Assembly: GCA_027029065.1 (NCBI GenBank)
Contig: JALVGO010000252.1
Location: 1-29,794, forward strand
DNA: 29,794 nucleotides
Direction: 5' to 3'
Source: Sulfurovum sp.
GTDB lineage: Bacteria > Campylobacterota > Campylobacteria > Campylobacterales > Sulfurovaceae
The translations under genes and the position numbers were made by a program. Positions 1 to 7,656 of the stretch are shown piece after piece (the stretch's first letter is position 1; every line of letters starts with the position of its first letter). Below the pieces are notes generated by a model, which saw only the letters and a list, made by a program, of their open reading frames with translations, did no database searches and was not told the origin of the DNA.

Positions 1-817
1 CCATCGGGTAGTAGGTGTAGCCTCCGCGGTTTTGGGGCAAGCCGGCATTGGCATGGATAGAGAGCGGTATGGCACACAGTTCACTCATCACCTTGAGGTG
101 TTTTTTCGCCTGATCAGGTCCTGTACCGCAGTTAAGCCCCAGCGAGAGAATGTCAAACGGTTCAAGGATTGTAACGATTGTTGCCGCATCCGTACCGATG
201 AGCATGGAACCGCTCAGTTCGATCGTGACGGAGACCATGATAGGCAGATCAGTCCCCTTGGCGGCATTGGCATCTTCACAGGCATGCAGTGCCGCTTTGA
301 TCTGCAGCGGATCCTGACAGGTCTCGAGCAAAAAGATATCGCACCCCCCGTCGATCAAACCTTCAGCAACGATCTTGTATCCTGCATACATCTCATCATA
401 GTGGATGTGTCCCAGTGAGGGAAGCTTCGTCCCCGGCCCGATAGAACCAAGCACAAAACGCGGCTGTTGGGGTGTGCTGTACGCTTCACATACCTTCTTT
501 ACCAGTGCTGCGCCTTTTTGGGAGAGTTCATAGGCACGATCTGATAGATCATACTCATCCAGTACCCACGGCATACAGCCAAATGTGTTGGTCTTGACAA
601 GATCAGCACCTGCCATTGCGTAGCGTTTGTGGATACGCTCTATCAGTTCGGGTGCTGTATCGTTAAGCAGTTCATTACACCCTTCCTGATCACGCCCTTT
701 ATGGTCGATCCATGCCTCTTTGGGAATATCAAGATCCTGTATCTGGGTACCCATGGCACCGTCGATAACAAGCGTACGTTCACCAATCAGCGTTTTGATC
801 GTTTCTTTTACAGACAC
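1..817 (-). CDS. metH: Methionine synthase (cobalamin-dependent), N-terminal part, cut by window edge
   Basis: About 272 N-terminal residues of B12-dependent homocysteine methyltransferase, which transfers a methyl group from methyl-tetrahydrofolate via cobalamin to homocysteine in the cytoplasm. The visible part is the homocysteine-binding barrel. It shows an early VIDGAMGTQIQ, then VKTNTFGC, GSIGPGTKLPSLG, FLLETCQD (first zinc-region motif) and LSLGLNCGTGP. The protein continues off the left edge, so the folate, B12 and reactivation domains are not visible. I place the start at a GTG, five bases after AAAGGA. The ATG two bases further upstream is in another frame and meets a stop after three codons. 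A small hairpin (AGAGCC/GGCTCT, 832-846) lies just upstream of the ribosome site. BhmT-like enzymes share this domain, but the full pattern fits MetH. Confidence 0.88.
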   Translation of the reverse strand, partial: MSVKETIKTLIGERTLVIDGAMGTQIQDLDIPKEAWIDHKGRDQEGCNELLNDTAPELIERIHKRYAMAGADLVKTNTFGCMPWVLDEYDLSDRAYELSQKGAALVKKVCEAYSTPQQPRFVLGSIGPGTKLPSLGHIHYDEMYAGYKIVAEGLIDGGCDIFLLETCQDPLQIKAALHACEDANAAKGTDLPIMVSVTIELSGSMLIGTDAATIVTILEPFDILSLGLNCGTGPDQAKKHLKVMSELCAIPLSIHANAGLPQNRGGYTYYPM

Positions 818-997
818 ATCGTTCCTTTTGCAGAGCCTTTGGCTCTCATTCTTTATCTGCAATTGTAGCGAAGTATCGTTAAAAGAGAATTTTTGTTATT
901 TTTTTAATACAATTAAAACTATACATGCTATAATTGTTATAAATCATTGTAAGTCATACTATTTTGCTCTACCAATTACTATAAAAGTGGCAAGATA

Positions 998-1031
998 GGC
1001 ATTTTGACACAATATCTATCTTTAAAATGCC
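998..1031. repeat. 8-bp inverted repeat upstream of the PAS gene
   Basis: GGCATTTT and AAAATGCC form a perfect dyad with an 18-base loop. It lies between the divergent metH and PAS genes, just upstream of the PAS-gene -10 box. It could be a regulator site or a chance AT-rich repeat. I see no T-run that would make it a clear terminator. Confidence 0.35.
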
Positions 1032-1055
1032 CTTACTCGGTGATAGAATATCTTT

Positions 1056-1061
1056 TATACT
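1056..1061 (+). promoter_or_regulatory. -10 box of the PAS gene
   Basis: TATACT lies 26 bases before the start codon in a T-rich context. The -35 position (TTACTC, 17-bp spacer) matches consensus poorly, as is usual in Campylobacterota. Confidence 0.45.
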
Positions 1062-1087
1062 TGCAATAAAAACACGAGGAACAGACA

Positions 1088-1540
1088 ATGGGGAGAACGA
1101 TAAAAAACATTATTACGGGGAAAGAGATCACCAAGCCCGATCCGGTAGATATTGAAGTACCGTTTGACGGCGGTGTCATGATCACAGAAACAGATACAAC
1201 AGGGATCATTACCTATGCTAACCGAAAATTCAGAGAGCTGACAGGCTATACCAAAGAGGAACTTATCGGTTCTCCTCACAATATCAACCGCCATCCGGAT
1301 ATGCCAAAAGCCGCATTCAAAGGAATGTGGGAGACGATCAAAGAGGGTAACTACTGGGAGGGTTATGTCAAGAACATGACCAAAGAGGGGAAATACTATC
1401 TTGTCGTTGTCTGGATCAAACCGAAACTGGATGAAAACGGAAAAATAGTCGGATATATCGCAGGACGTAAAATCCCTGACCGGGACGCTATGGAAAGAGC
1501 ACTTGCACAGTACAAGACCATGAAGGCTCAGGAGTCATAA
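1088..1540 (+). CDS. Aer/CetB-like PAS-domain redox sensor
   Basis: A 150-residue soluble protein consisting almost only of one PAS domain (about residues 25-130). It has the Aer-type features GVMITETDTTGIITYAN, the FRELTGYTKEELIG helix, NINRHPDMPKAAFKGMW, and a final strand with VGYIAGRKIP. In Aer and Campylobacter CetB this PAS type binds FAD and reports redox or energy state to the chemotaxis machinery. The length fits CetB (about 165 aa). There is no membrane segment or methyl-accepting domain, so a separate CetA-like partner would be needed and none is present here. The ribosome site is GAGGAA, seven bases before ATG. The gene is monocistronic, with its own promoter and a following terminator. 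FAD binding is inferred from the family. Confidence 0.8.
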   Translation: MGRTIKNIITGKEITKPDPVDIEVPFDGGVMITETDTTGIITYANRKFRELTGYTKEELIGSPHNINRHPDMPKAAFKGMWETIKEGNYWEGYVKNMTKEGKYYLVVVWIKPKLDENGKIVGYIAGRKIPDRDAMERALAQYKTMKAQES

Positions 1541-1566
1541 GAGAGCCTCTTTACAGAAGCTCTCTT
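1539..1566. terminator. Shared terminator hairpin between convergent genes
   Basis: AAGAGAGC and GCTCTCTT form a perfect 8-bp stem with a 12-base loop. It overlaps the stop codon of the PAS gene and precedes the end of the converging small gene. CACTTTTAG follows on the plus strand, so the T-run is weak. Confidence 0.6.
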
Positions 1567-1571
1567 CACTT

Positions 1572-1802
1572 TTAGAGTGCCGCTTTTGCTTTTTTAAGTG
1601 CTTCGATGACTGCATCTATATTTGCTTTTGGAATATGTACCTTCCAGTCCGGTTCCTCAGCATTTGCCTGAAGTGAAATACCGATACTGGCAACGCTCTC
1701 ACTCCCTGCACCATAGGGCTCTTCAATGGTTGTTACCGTAATTTTTCCATCATTTGTTCCACTCAGCCCCATCTGAGCGATCTCTGTCACTTTTCCACTC
1801 AT
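1572..1802 (-). CDS. Small conserved-looking protein of unknown function
   Basis: A 76-residue cytoplasmic protein with no signal or membrane segment. I do not recognise the family. It reads as several beta strands (KITVTTIEE, SVASIGISLQ) followed by WKVHIPKANIDAVIEALKKAKAAL-type strand and helix. This outline is loosely like small nucleic-acid-binding PC4-type folds, but I would not assign it. It is very likely a real gene because AAAGGAG sits seven bases before the ATG and a TATAAT box lies upstream. It is the last gene after lpxD on the same strand, separated by 47 bases. Composition is acidic in the middle and basic at the end. Confidence 0.72.
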   Translation of the reverse strand: MSGKVTEIAQMGLSGTNDGKITVTTIEEPYGAGSESVASIGISLQANAEEPDWKVHIPKANIDAVIEALKKAKAAL

Positions 1803-1832
1803 TGTTAACTCCTTTATATGTTTGAATAATTG

Positions 1833-1838
1833 ATTATA
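1833..1838 (-). promoter_or_regulatory. -10 box upstream of the small unknown gene
   Basis: TATAAT on the minus strand, between lpxD and the 76-residue gene, about 31 bases before the start codon. It suggests a separate promoter as well as read-through from lpxD. Confidence 0.45.
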
Positions 1839-1849
1839 GAATCAAAAGG

Positions 1850-2806
1850 TTAACGGTTCTTAACAATGCGCATTAATGCTGCCTGCATCTTACGCCAGAG
1901 CCTGATCTCAATCGCCGGAAATCCCGCATAGGTCTTGCCGCCCTCAAGTGACTTTGTCACACCTCCTTTTCCGGCAATGGTTGCGAATGGTCCGATCTCA
2001 AGATGTCCTGCAGTGGCACTCTGTCCACCCATAACCACATTGCGTCCCAGCTTCGAAGAGCCTGCCAGTCCTACCTGTGCAGCCATCAGCGTATGTTCAC
2101 CTACATCACAGTTGTGTGCAATCTGTATCAGGTTGTCCAGTTTGGTTCCTTTGCCAATATGTGTCGTACCGAATACTGCTCTGTCGATGGCACAGTTCGC
2201 ACCGATCTCTACATCATCTTCAATCACGACATTACCGTTTTGGTAGATCTTGACATGCTCTCCGGTCTTGGTATGGGCAAATCCGTAGCCGTCACACCCG
2301 ACAACCGTACCACTGTGAATAATGCAGTTTTTACCCACTTCCGTACCATGATAGAGTGTCACATTTGGATGCAGCAGCGTGTCTGAACCGATTGTCACAT
2401 TGTCACCTATATAGCAACCTGCCATCACTGTAACATTCTCCCCCAACGTAACATTCACGCCAAAACGGGCACTGTCGTCTATCTGACACCCTTCACCTGT
2501 TTGAGGCATCTGTGTCAGGGTTGTCACTGTATGGGCAAAGAGTTTGGAAGCCTTAGCAAGTTTCAGGTAGGGTTCGTCGGTAATCAGTGCAACCGTGGTT
2601 TCCGGAAGCTGTGAAGCATACGCTGCTTCTATCAGTACTGCAGCCGCTTTGGTCTGTGAAAGCTGGGAAGCATATTTTGCATCATTGAAGAAACTCAACT
2701 GTGTAGCAGTGGCTTCACCCAGTGTATGAATGCCATCTATCTCTATATCGTTACCTTGAAAATCTATCTGAAGTTTTTGTGCAATTTGGGAGAGTTTGTA
2801 GGTCAT
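1850..2806 (-). CDS. lpxD: UDP-3-O-(3-hydroxyacyl)glucosamine N-acyltransferase
   Basis: A 318-residue enzyme of lipid A synthesis that adds the second 3-hydroxyacyl chain from acyl-ACP to UDP-3-O-acyl-glucosamine. The N-terminal part (about 1-95) is the LpxD uridine-binding domain, with [10 protein letters not shown] and LSFFNDAKY. The rest is a left-handed beta helix of hexapeptide repeats ([18 protein letters not shown] onward). It includes [16 protein letters not shown] with the expected catalytic histidine, and ends in a short helical tail. I choose the ATG preceded by AAGGA five bases upstream. A longer frame adds 14 residues without a ribosome site. The gene follows ilvN, the same order as in Campylobacter as I remember it. 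The family usually has 315-345 residues. Confidence 0.93.
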   Translation of the reverse strand: MTYKLSQIAQKLQIDFQGNDIEIDGIHTLGEATATQLSFFNDAKYASQLSQTKAAAVLIEAAYASQLPETTVALITDEPYLKLAKASKLFAHTVTTLTQMPQTGEGCQIDDSARFGVNVTLGENVTVMAGCYIGDNVTIGSDTLLHPNVTLYHGTEVGKNCIIHSGTVVGCDGYGFAHTKTGEHVKIYQNGNVVIEDDVEIGANCAIDRAVFGTTHIGKGTKLDNLIQIAHNCDVGEHTLMAAQVGLAGSSKLGRNVVMGGQSATAGHLEIGPFATIAGKGGVTKSLEGGKTYAGFPAIEIRLWRKMQAALMRIVKNR

Positions 2807-2850
2807 TGTTGTCCTTGTCAAAGGGTTAGTTGTATTGCGGTCAGACACAA

Positions 2851-2872
2851 GGTGTTGTCGGGAGACAACACC
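2851..2872. repeat. Perfect 9-bp palindrome between ilvN and lpxD
   Basis: GGTGTTGTC and GACAACACC flank a 4-base loop (GGGA). There is no T-run, and it lies within what is probably one transcript. It could slow decay or cause partial termination between ilvN and lpxD, or be a small REP-like palindrome. Confidence 0.6.
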
Positions 2873-2883
2873 CTACGAATCTC

Positions 2884-3363
2884 TTACCGTTCAATGGCTA
2901 CAACGCCGCCACGTACGATCTCGCACGGGTTGTAGCGCTCGGCTGCTTCAATGAAGTGCTTGACACGTTTTGGTTCGTCGGCAACCTGTGCGACGACCAT
3001 CTCTTTGCCGACATTGACAATACCGCCGTTGTAAGCAGCTGCCAGCGCAGCAATATCACTGAGGTTCTCGGCAATAGGAAACTTCACCAGTACCATCTCT
3101 TTCTCAACCATCTCTTCATGCTCAATAACCTTGTAGACAGGAATGAGTTTGTGAAGCTGCTTGGTGATCTGCTCCATCACCCTTGCATTCCCTTTGGTCT
3201 CGATGGTGATGTGGGACTTGTCACTGTTTGGGATCGGTGCGACAGTCAACGATTCGATGTTGTATCCCCGACCGGCAAAAAGTGCCGTTACCCGTGCCAG
3301 TACAGAGCTTTCATTCATGACCACAACGGAGATGACTCGTCTTTCATTGTTACTGTTTGCCAT
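2884..3363 (-). CDS. ilvN: Acetolactate synthase small (regulatory) subunit
   Basis: A 159-residue regulatory partner of the acetolactate synthase catalytic subunit. It gives valine feedback control and raises activity in branched-chain amino-acid synthesis. The ACT domain is at about 8-85 (RRVISVVVMNESSVLARVTALFAGRGYNIESLTV is the classic start), and a C-terminal domain runs to the end with FVGTVGRGG-type family features replaced by NPCEIVRGGVVAIER. The ATG overlaps the stop of the large-subunit gene by one base, with GGAGGAAA upstream, indicating coupled translation. Length matches the short IlvH/IlvN class (about 160 aa). Confidence 0.94.
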   Translation of the reverse strand: MANSNNERRVISVVVMNESSVLARVTALFAGRGYNIESLTVAPIPNSDKSHITIETKGNARVMEQITKQLHKLIPVYKVIEHEEMVEKEMVLVKFPIAENLSDIAALAAAYNGGIVNVGKEMVVAQVADEPKRVKHFIEAAERYNPCEIVRGGVVAIER

Positions 3364-5072
3364 TACTTTTCCTCCCCGTCATTTTCAATCTTCGGCGGCA
3401 GCATCATATTGAAAAGTGCGCCTCCCGCCGGTACCATCGGCAGTACGTTCTCAAAACGGTTGACTGCAACATTCATAAAGCAGACTTTATCTTGCGCAAT
3501 GGCATCTTTAAGTGCCGCATCGAACTCCTCTTTGGTCGTAACATCGTACCCGACACCACCACACGCTTCGACAAGCTGCTTCCAGTTTGGCTGGAAGGTC
3601 AGATCGGTTTCGGAGTAACGTTTTTCATAGAAGAAGGTCTGCCACTGACGTACCATCCCCAGGAAGTGGTTGTTCAAAATGACATTGATCACCGGGATCT
3701 TGTACTCAGCCGCCGTTACCAGTTCCTGTACATTCATCAAAATAGAGCCGTCACCGGTAATGTTGATGACCGTTTTTTCAGGGTGTGCACGCTTTGCACC
3801 GATCGCTGCGGGGAGTCCAAACCCCATGGTACCCAGTCCGCCGGAGTTGATCCACTGTCTTGGACGGTCAAACGGATAGTGCTGCGCAGCCCACATCTGA
3901 TGCTGTCCGACATCAGAGGTAATGATTGCATCTTCTCCAACCAGCTCTCCGAGACGTTCAATCGCCCACTGCGGTTTGATCACCTCATCGGAGTCCACAT
4001 AGGACTGAGGGTGCAGTTCATCATAACGCTTGAGGATATCCCTCCATGCTTTGTATCTGTCTGTGTTGACATCATCAAGCAGCGGCAGCATCTTCTGCAC
4101 CACCTGCGCGACATCCCCGACGATAGGATAGTCCACATCAACCAGTTTGGCAATATTCGCAGGATCGATATCGACATGGATCACATCGGCATATTTGGCA
4201 AACTCTGAGAGTTTTCCTGTCACCCTGTCATCAAATCGCGCACCAAGAGAGATGACCAGATCGGTCTCACTCATCGCCATATTGGAAGCGTAGTTTCCAT
4301 GCATCCCGAGCATCCCGAGCAATAACGGGTTTTTTGCCCCCATGACACCACGTGCCATAAGTGTCTCAACTGCTGGTATCTGTGTCTTTTGGGCAAGCTC
4401 ACGTACCAGTTTGTATGCATTGGAGAGAACCACCCCACCTCCAATGTAAAGCAGCGGTTTTTTCGCTTTTTTGATCGCTTCTACCGCTTTTTCGATCTGG
4501 CGGTTGTTCCCTTTGTAGGTCGGTTTGTAGCTTGGAATGTGTACTGATTCCGGGTACTTGAACTCACCGATATCAACGGTAATGTCTTTGGGGATATCTA
4601 CCAAAATCGGTCCCGGTCTTCCGCTGCGTGCAAGATAGAACGCCTCTTTGAGGATTTGCGGCAGCTCTTCAAGTGAACGCACAAGGAAATTGTGTTTGGT
4701 ACAGGGTCTGGAGATACCGACCGCATCGATCTCCTGAAATCCGTCCGTTCCGATCAGAGAGAGCGGTACCTGTCCCGAGATCACAACCAGAGGGATCGAA
4801 TCCATATAGGCAGTTGCCAGTCCGGTCACGGCATTGGTAAAACCAGGACCGGAAGTTACCATCGCAACCCCGACCTCGCCTGTCGCTCTGGCATAGCCGT
4901 CTGCGGCATGAACCGCCGCCTGTTCGTGTCGGGTCAGAATATGTTCAAACCCGTCCTGCTTGTAAATCTCGTCATAAACGTGCATGATCGCTCCGCCGGG
5001 GTAACCGAAAACGGTCTTGACACCCTCGGCGATGATCGCCTCACACACCATCTGTGCACCACTCATCTGCAT
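3363..5072 (-). CDS. ilvB: Acetolactate synthase large (catalytic) subunit
   Basis: A 569-residue thiamine-diphosphate enzyme that condenses pyruvate with pyruvate or 2-oxobutyrate, the first common step to valine, leucine and isoleucine. It has three domains. The N-terminal TPP-binding domain holds FGYPGGAIMHVYD and the catalytic glutamate in LTRHEQAAVHAADGYARA (E50). The central FAD-binding domain has MLGMHGNYASNMAMSETDL. The C-terminal domain has the TPP/metal motif GDGSILMN...LNNHFLGMVRQWQ. I choose the ATG that starts MQMSGAQMV, with GGAG eight bases upstream. A GTG nine bases earlier has no ribosome site. It is the first gene of ilvB-ilvN-lpxD. An extended -10 lies just upstream. Confidence 0.95.
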   Translation of the reverse strand: MQMSGAQMVCEAIIAEGVKTVFGYPGGAIMHVYDEIYKQDGFEHILTRHEQAAVHAADGYARATGEVGVAMVTSGPGFTNAVTGLATAYMDSIPLVVISGQVPLSLIGTDGFQEIDAVGISRPCTKHNFLVRSLEELPQILKEAFYLARSGRPGPILVDIPKDITVDIGEFKYPESVHIPSYKPTYKGNNRQIEKAVEAIKKAKKPLLYIGGGVVLSNAYKLVRELAQKTQIPAVETLMARGVMGAKNPLLLGMLGMHGNYASNMAMSETDLVISLGARFDDRVTGKLSEFAKYADVIHVDIDPANIAKLVDVDYPIVGDVAQVVQKMLPLLDDVNTDRYKAWRDILKRYDELHPQSYVDSDEVIKPQWAIERLGELVGEDAIITSDVGQHQMWAAQHYPFDRPRQWINSGGLGTMGFGLPAAIGAKRAHPEKTVINITGDGSILMNVQELVTAAEYKIPVINVILNNHFLGMVRQWQTFFYEKRYSETDLTFQPNWKQLVEACGGVGYDVTTKEEFDAALKDAIAQDKVCFMNVAVNRFENVLPMVPAGGALFNMMLPPKIENDGEEK

Positions 5073-5098
5073 GGTCAACACTCCATAATTTTTTTCTG

Positions 5099-5104
5099 AT
5101 TATA
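5099..5104 (-). promoter_or_regulatory. Extended -10 promoter of ilvB-ilvN-lpxD
   Basis: TGATATAAT (TGn plus TATAAT) on the minus strand, predicting transcription to begin about 20 bases before the ilvB start. I found no leader peptide or attenuator hairpin in the short leader. Confidence 0.6.
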
Positions 5105-5187
5105 TCAAAATAATATTAGAGTGTAATCCGATAGCCTTAAAATAGGATAAAATTTCTCTTTTATAAAGTGATTTATTGATACATATC

Positions 5188-6753
5188 ATGGAAAACCCCT
5201 ATCTGTTCCATTATACTTTTCATATGGATTTTACACAACCGATTGAAATTGCAGACCATATCTACTGGGTAGGGATGTATCTTCCCAATGACCCTTTTCA
5301 GTGTCATCCCTACTTTATAGACAACGGAAGCGACTCCATACTGATCGACCCCGGTTCCATGCTTGAATACGACGCTGTCGTACAGAAAATAGAACATATC
5401 AGTGCGATGAAAAACATCCGCTATATTATCCTGCACCATCAGGACCCTGATCTTGCGGCATCTGTCCCTGCCATGGAAAAACGTATCGGCAGAGAGGATC
5501 TTCAGGTCATTACGCACTCGCGCATGGTACCCCTTGTCAAGCATTACCTTATCACTTCAAGCTACTATGAGATCGACAAACACGACCACACGCTTGTATA
5601 TGGCGGGAAAAGACTGCAGTTTATCCCTACGCCCTACTGCCACTCTCCGGGTGCGTTTGTCACCTATGATCCCCATACCAAGACTCTCTTCTCCGGAGAT
5701 ATTTTCGGCGGTATCGAAGAGTCTTGGGAGTTTTACGCAGAGGATGACTACTTTGAAAAAGCAAAACAGTTTCACGCCGAATATATGCCAAGCCGAGACA
5801 TCTTCAACTATGCGCTAAAAAAGATCGAAACACTCGATCTTGAACGTATTGCACCACAGCACGGATCGATCATCCAAAAACCGCAGATATCCTCCCTGAT
5901 CGAAAAGATGAAGGCACTGGAGTGTGGACTCTATATCGAAAAGGAGTATCGCCACGAACTGCTCTACACCATCGAAGCACTTCGACAGAAGGATCAGGCA
6001 CTCGAATCCTCCCTCAAAGCCCTGAAGGAGAAAGAGGAGTTTCTGTTCCAAAAGGCAAAAATGGCGGATATGGGGGAGATGATCGGCAATATTGCACACC
6101 AGTGGCGTCAACCCCTCGCTATCAACAACACCCTCCTCTCCATTCTCAAGGAGAAATCCCAGATGGATATGCTCGACAAAGAGGAGCTGATGGAGAAGAT
6201 AAGCGAGATGGAGAACAACCTGCAGTATATGTCAAAGACCATCGATGACTTTATGCGTTTTTACCATCCCGCAAAGAAGAAACGTATTTTCAACATTTCA
6301 GAGGTGATCTCCGATGCACTTGGTATCATGCGTCCTATTTTGCAGAAATCCGGCATTACCCTGCGTTTCACCCCAAGTGACAATACCTATATCAAAGGCT
6401 ATATGAACGAATATATTCAGGTGGTCATCTCCATACTCACCAATGCAAAAGATATTCTGATCCAACGCGATATTCCAAACCCTACCGTTACTATGTCGCT
6501 GACAAACAGACAGGGGAAGGTTACGCTTACCATCAGTGACAATGCGGGCGGTATTGAAGAGAAGCACATACAGCGCATCTTCGACCCCTATTTCACGACA
6601 AAACACAAATCGATGGGAACAGGTCTCGGGCTCTACCTCTCCAAAATGATCATAGAGAAGAATATGGGCGGCATTTTGAGCGTAGAGAACAGACCCGAAG
6701 GCGCCGCATTTCACATCACTATGGAGCAGTACCATGAACCACACACGGATTGA
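5188..6753 (+). CDS. Histidine kinase with N-terminal di-iron (ODP-type) metallo-beta-lactamase-fold sensor
   Basis: A 521-residue soluble kinase without membrane segments. Residues about 15-245 form an oxygen-binding di-iron type MBL domain like that of flavodiiron proteins. All six iron ligands can be placed: H84, D86 (Glu in flavodiirons), D88 (HHQDPD), H152 (YCHSPGAFVTYD), D171 (FSGDIFGG) and H225 (PQHGS). A coiled coil (about 250-295) leads to HisKA, with H304 in GNIAHQWRQPL. The HATPase domain has N box LTNAKDIL, G1 DNAGGI, F box FDPYFTT and G2 GTGLGLYLS. There is no flavodoxin domain, so sensing rather than reduction of O2 or NO is inferred. The start is uncertain: TTG at 5176 and ATG at 5224 are alternatives, and none has a strong ribosome site. 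It overlaps its regulator by 20 bases. Confidence 0.85.
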   Translation: MENPYLFHYTFHMDFTQPIEIADHIYWVGMYLPNDPFQCHPYFIDNGSDSILIDPGSMLEYDAVVQKIEHISAMKNIRYIILHHQDPDLAASVPAMEKRIGREDLQVITHSRMVPLVKHYLITSSYYEIDKHDHTLVYGGKRLQFIPTPYCHSPGAFVTYDPHTKTLFSGDIFGGIEESWEFYAEDDYFEKAKQFHAEYMPSRDIFNYALKKIETLDLERIAPQHGSIIQKPQISSLIEKMKALECGLYIEKEYRHELLYTIEALRQKDQALESSLKALKEKEEFLFQKAKMADMGEMIGNIAHQWRQPLAINNTLLSILKEKSQMDMLDKEELMEKISEMENNLQYMSKTIDDFMRFYHPAKKKRIFNISEVISDALGIMRPILQKSGITLRFTPSDNTYIKGYMNEYIQVVISILTNAKDILIQRDIPNPTVTMSLTNRQGKVTLTISDNAGGIEEKHIQRIFDPYFTTKHKSMGTGLGLYLSKMIIEKNMGGILSVENRPEGAAFHITMEQYHEPHTD

Positions 6754-7426
6754 TGACATCTCTATCCTCATTGCTGAGGATGAAAGCAAACTGCTGCACT
6801 CCATGGCAGAGTACCTGCAGATCTTCTTTACCCATGTCTACACCGCTCAGGACGGTATGGAAGCATACATGCACTACAAAAGCGAACACCCTGACATCAT
6901 CATTGCCGATATCCATATGCCAAAGCTTGACGGACTCTCTCTGATAGAGAAGATACGAGAGCATGACACCAAGAGCAAGATCATCATCACTACTGCCCAC
7001 TCCGACAAAGAGAAGCTGCTGCAGGCTATCGAGCTGAATCTGGTCAAATACCTCATCAAACCGGTACAGAGCGATACGCTCAAAGAGCTTCTTTTTGGAC
7101 TGATACACGATATCAGAAGCAGCCGGAACACCATTAGATTAAAAGAGGGATTTTACTGGGACAGCAAAGACAGGATCCTCTTCAATCCAAACCATGAAGA
7201 GGTAGGATTGAAACCAAAAGAACGCAAAGTACTCTCCCACCTCATCAGCAAGGCAGGAGAGAGCGTCTCCTCCATTGACATCTACAATCTGCTTTACGAA
7301 GATCAGCCTGAACGAGACTACTCCGCCAACGCGGTGACATCGCTGATCAAAAGACTCAGACAGAAGCTTCCCAAAGAGTCACTCAAAAGCAGTTACGGGG
7401 TGGGTTACATTTTTTTTACAAAATAA
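6734..7426 (+). CDS. OmpR/PhoB-type response regulator
   Basis: A 230-residue two-component regulator. The receiver domain (about 9-122) has the acidic pocket E15/D16, phospho-acceptor D59 in IIIADIHMPKLDG, TTAHS for the switch threonine, and YLIKP for the conserved lysine. A winged-helix DNA-binding domain (about 140-230) ends with NAVTSLIKRLRQKLP and the wing SSYGVGYIF, typical of the OmpR class. The start codon lies inside the kinase gene (20-base overlap) with GGAG seven bases upstream, so the two are co-translated and almost certainly cognate. Its targets are unknown. A tandem TTTGACAAA repeat just after its stop could be one of its sites. Confidence 0.92.
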   Translation: MNHTRIDDISILIAEDESKLLHSMAEYLQIFFTHVYTAQDGMEAYMHYKSEHPDIIIADIHMPKLDGLSLIEKIREHDTKSKIIITTAHSDKEKLLQAIELNLVKYLIKPVQSDTLKELLFGLIHDIRSSRNTIRLKEGFYWDSKDRILFNPNHEEVGLKPKERKVLSHLISKAGESVSSIDIYNLLYEDQPERDYSANAVTSLIKRLRQKLPKESLKSSYGVGYIFFTK

Positions 7427-7656
7427 TGAAAAAATACTCTTTTTTGACAAAGTTTGACAAACTCTTTCTATATACTTTCTATAACCCGGATACAGATAGA
7501 GAGATTATCTAAACAGATGATCTTCTATCCATATACCGTGGTGAAGAGGTGGTAATACATTCTCCCCCCCTTGTGACACCTCTGAAAAGAGACTGCGCCG
7601 GAACAAAACCGACTGCGAAATCTGCACGTTGACATAGAAAGTCTCAGTTTTGTTGT
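7427..7656. other. Gene-free stretch with promoter-like and hairpin sequences
   Basis: No convincing gene is seen here. It contains TTGACA-like boxes followed by several TATA-type hexamers (7469-7485). A 7-bp inverted repeat AGAGGTG/CACCTCT (7545-7551 with 7577-7583) follows. Then come two crossing inverted repeats: GAGACT/AGTCTC (7589-7594 with 7640-7645) and AACAAAAC/GTTTTGTT (7602-7609 with 7647-7654). A structured small RNA transcribed rightward is possible, but I do not recognise a known family. The latter part may also be remains related to the neighbouring repeat element. Confidence 0.4.
7443..7462 (+). repeat. Tandem 10-bp direct repeat TTTGACAAA[G/C]
   Basis: Two copies, TTTGACAAAG and TTTGACAAAC, sit head to tail with one helical-turn period, 16 bases after the response-regulator stop. 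OmpR-class regulators often bind tandem repeats of about this spacing. Each copy also contains a perfect TTGACA, so it may instead be promoter -35 sequence. Confidence 0.55.

Noticed and set aside
1572..1802. Assignment of the 76-residue protein to PC4-type DNA-binding proteins
   Set aside because: Only a loose strand-helix resemblance at the C-terminus. The basic DNA-binding strands of that family are not visible.
2003..5099. Long plus-strand frames opposite lpxD, ilvN and ilvB
   Set aside because: These are shadows of well-identified minus-strand genes, rich in Cys, His and Arg, with no family signal.
5188..6753. Stand-alone hydrolase (beta-lactamase or glyoxalase II) for the MBL domain
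   Set aside because: The ligand spacing HxDxD-H-D-H follows the di-iron flavodiiron pattern rather than HxHxDH, and the domain is fused to a complete kinase.
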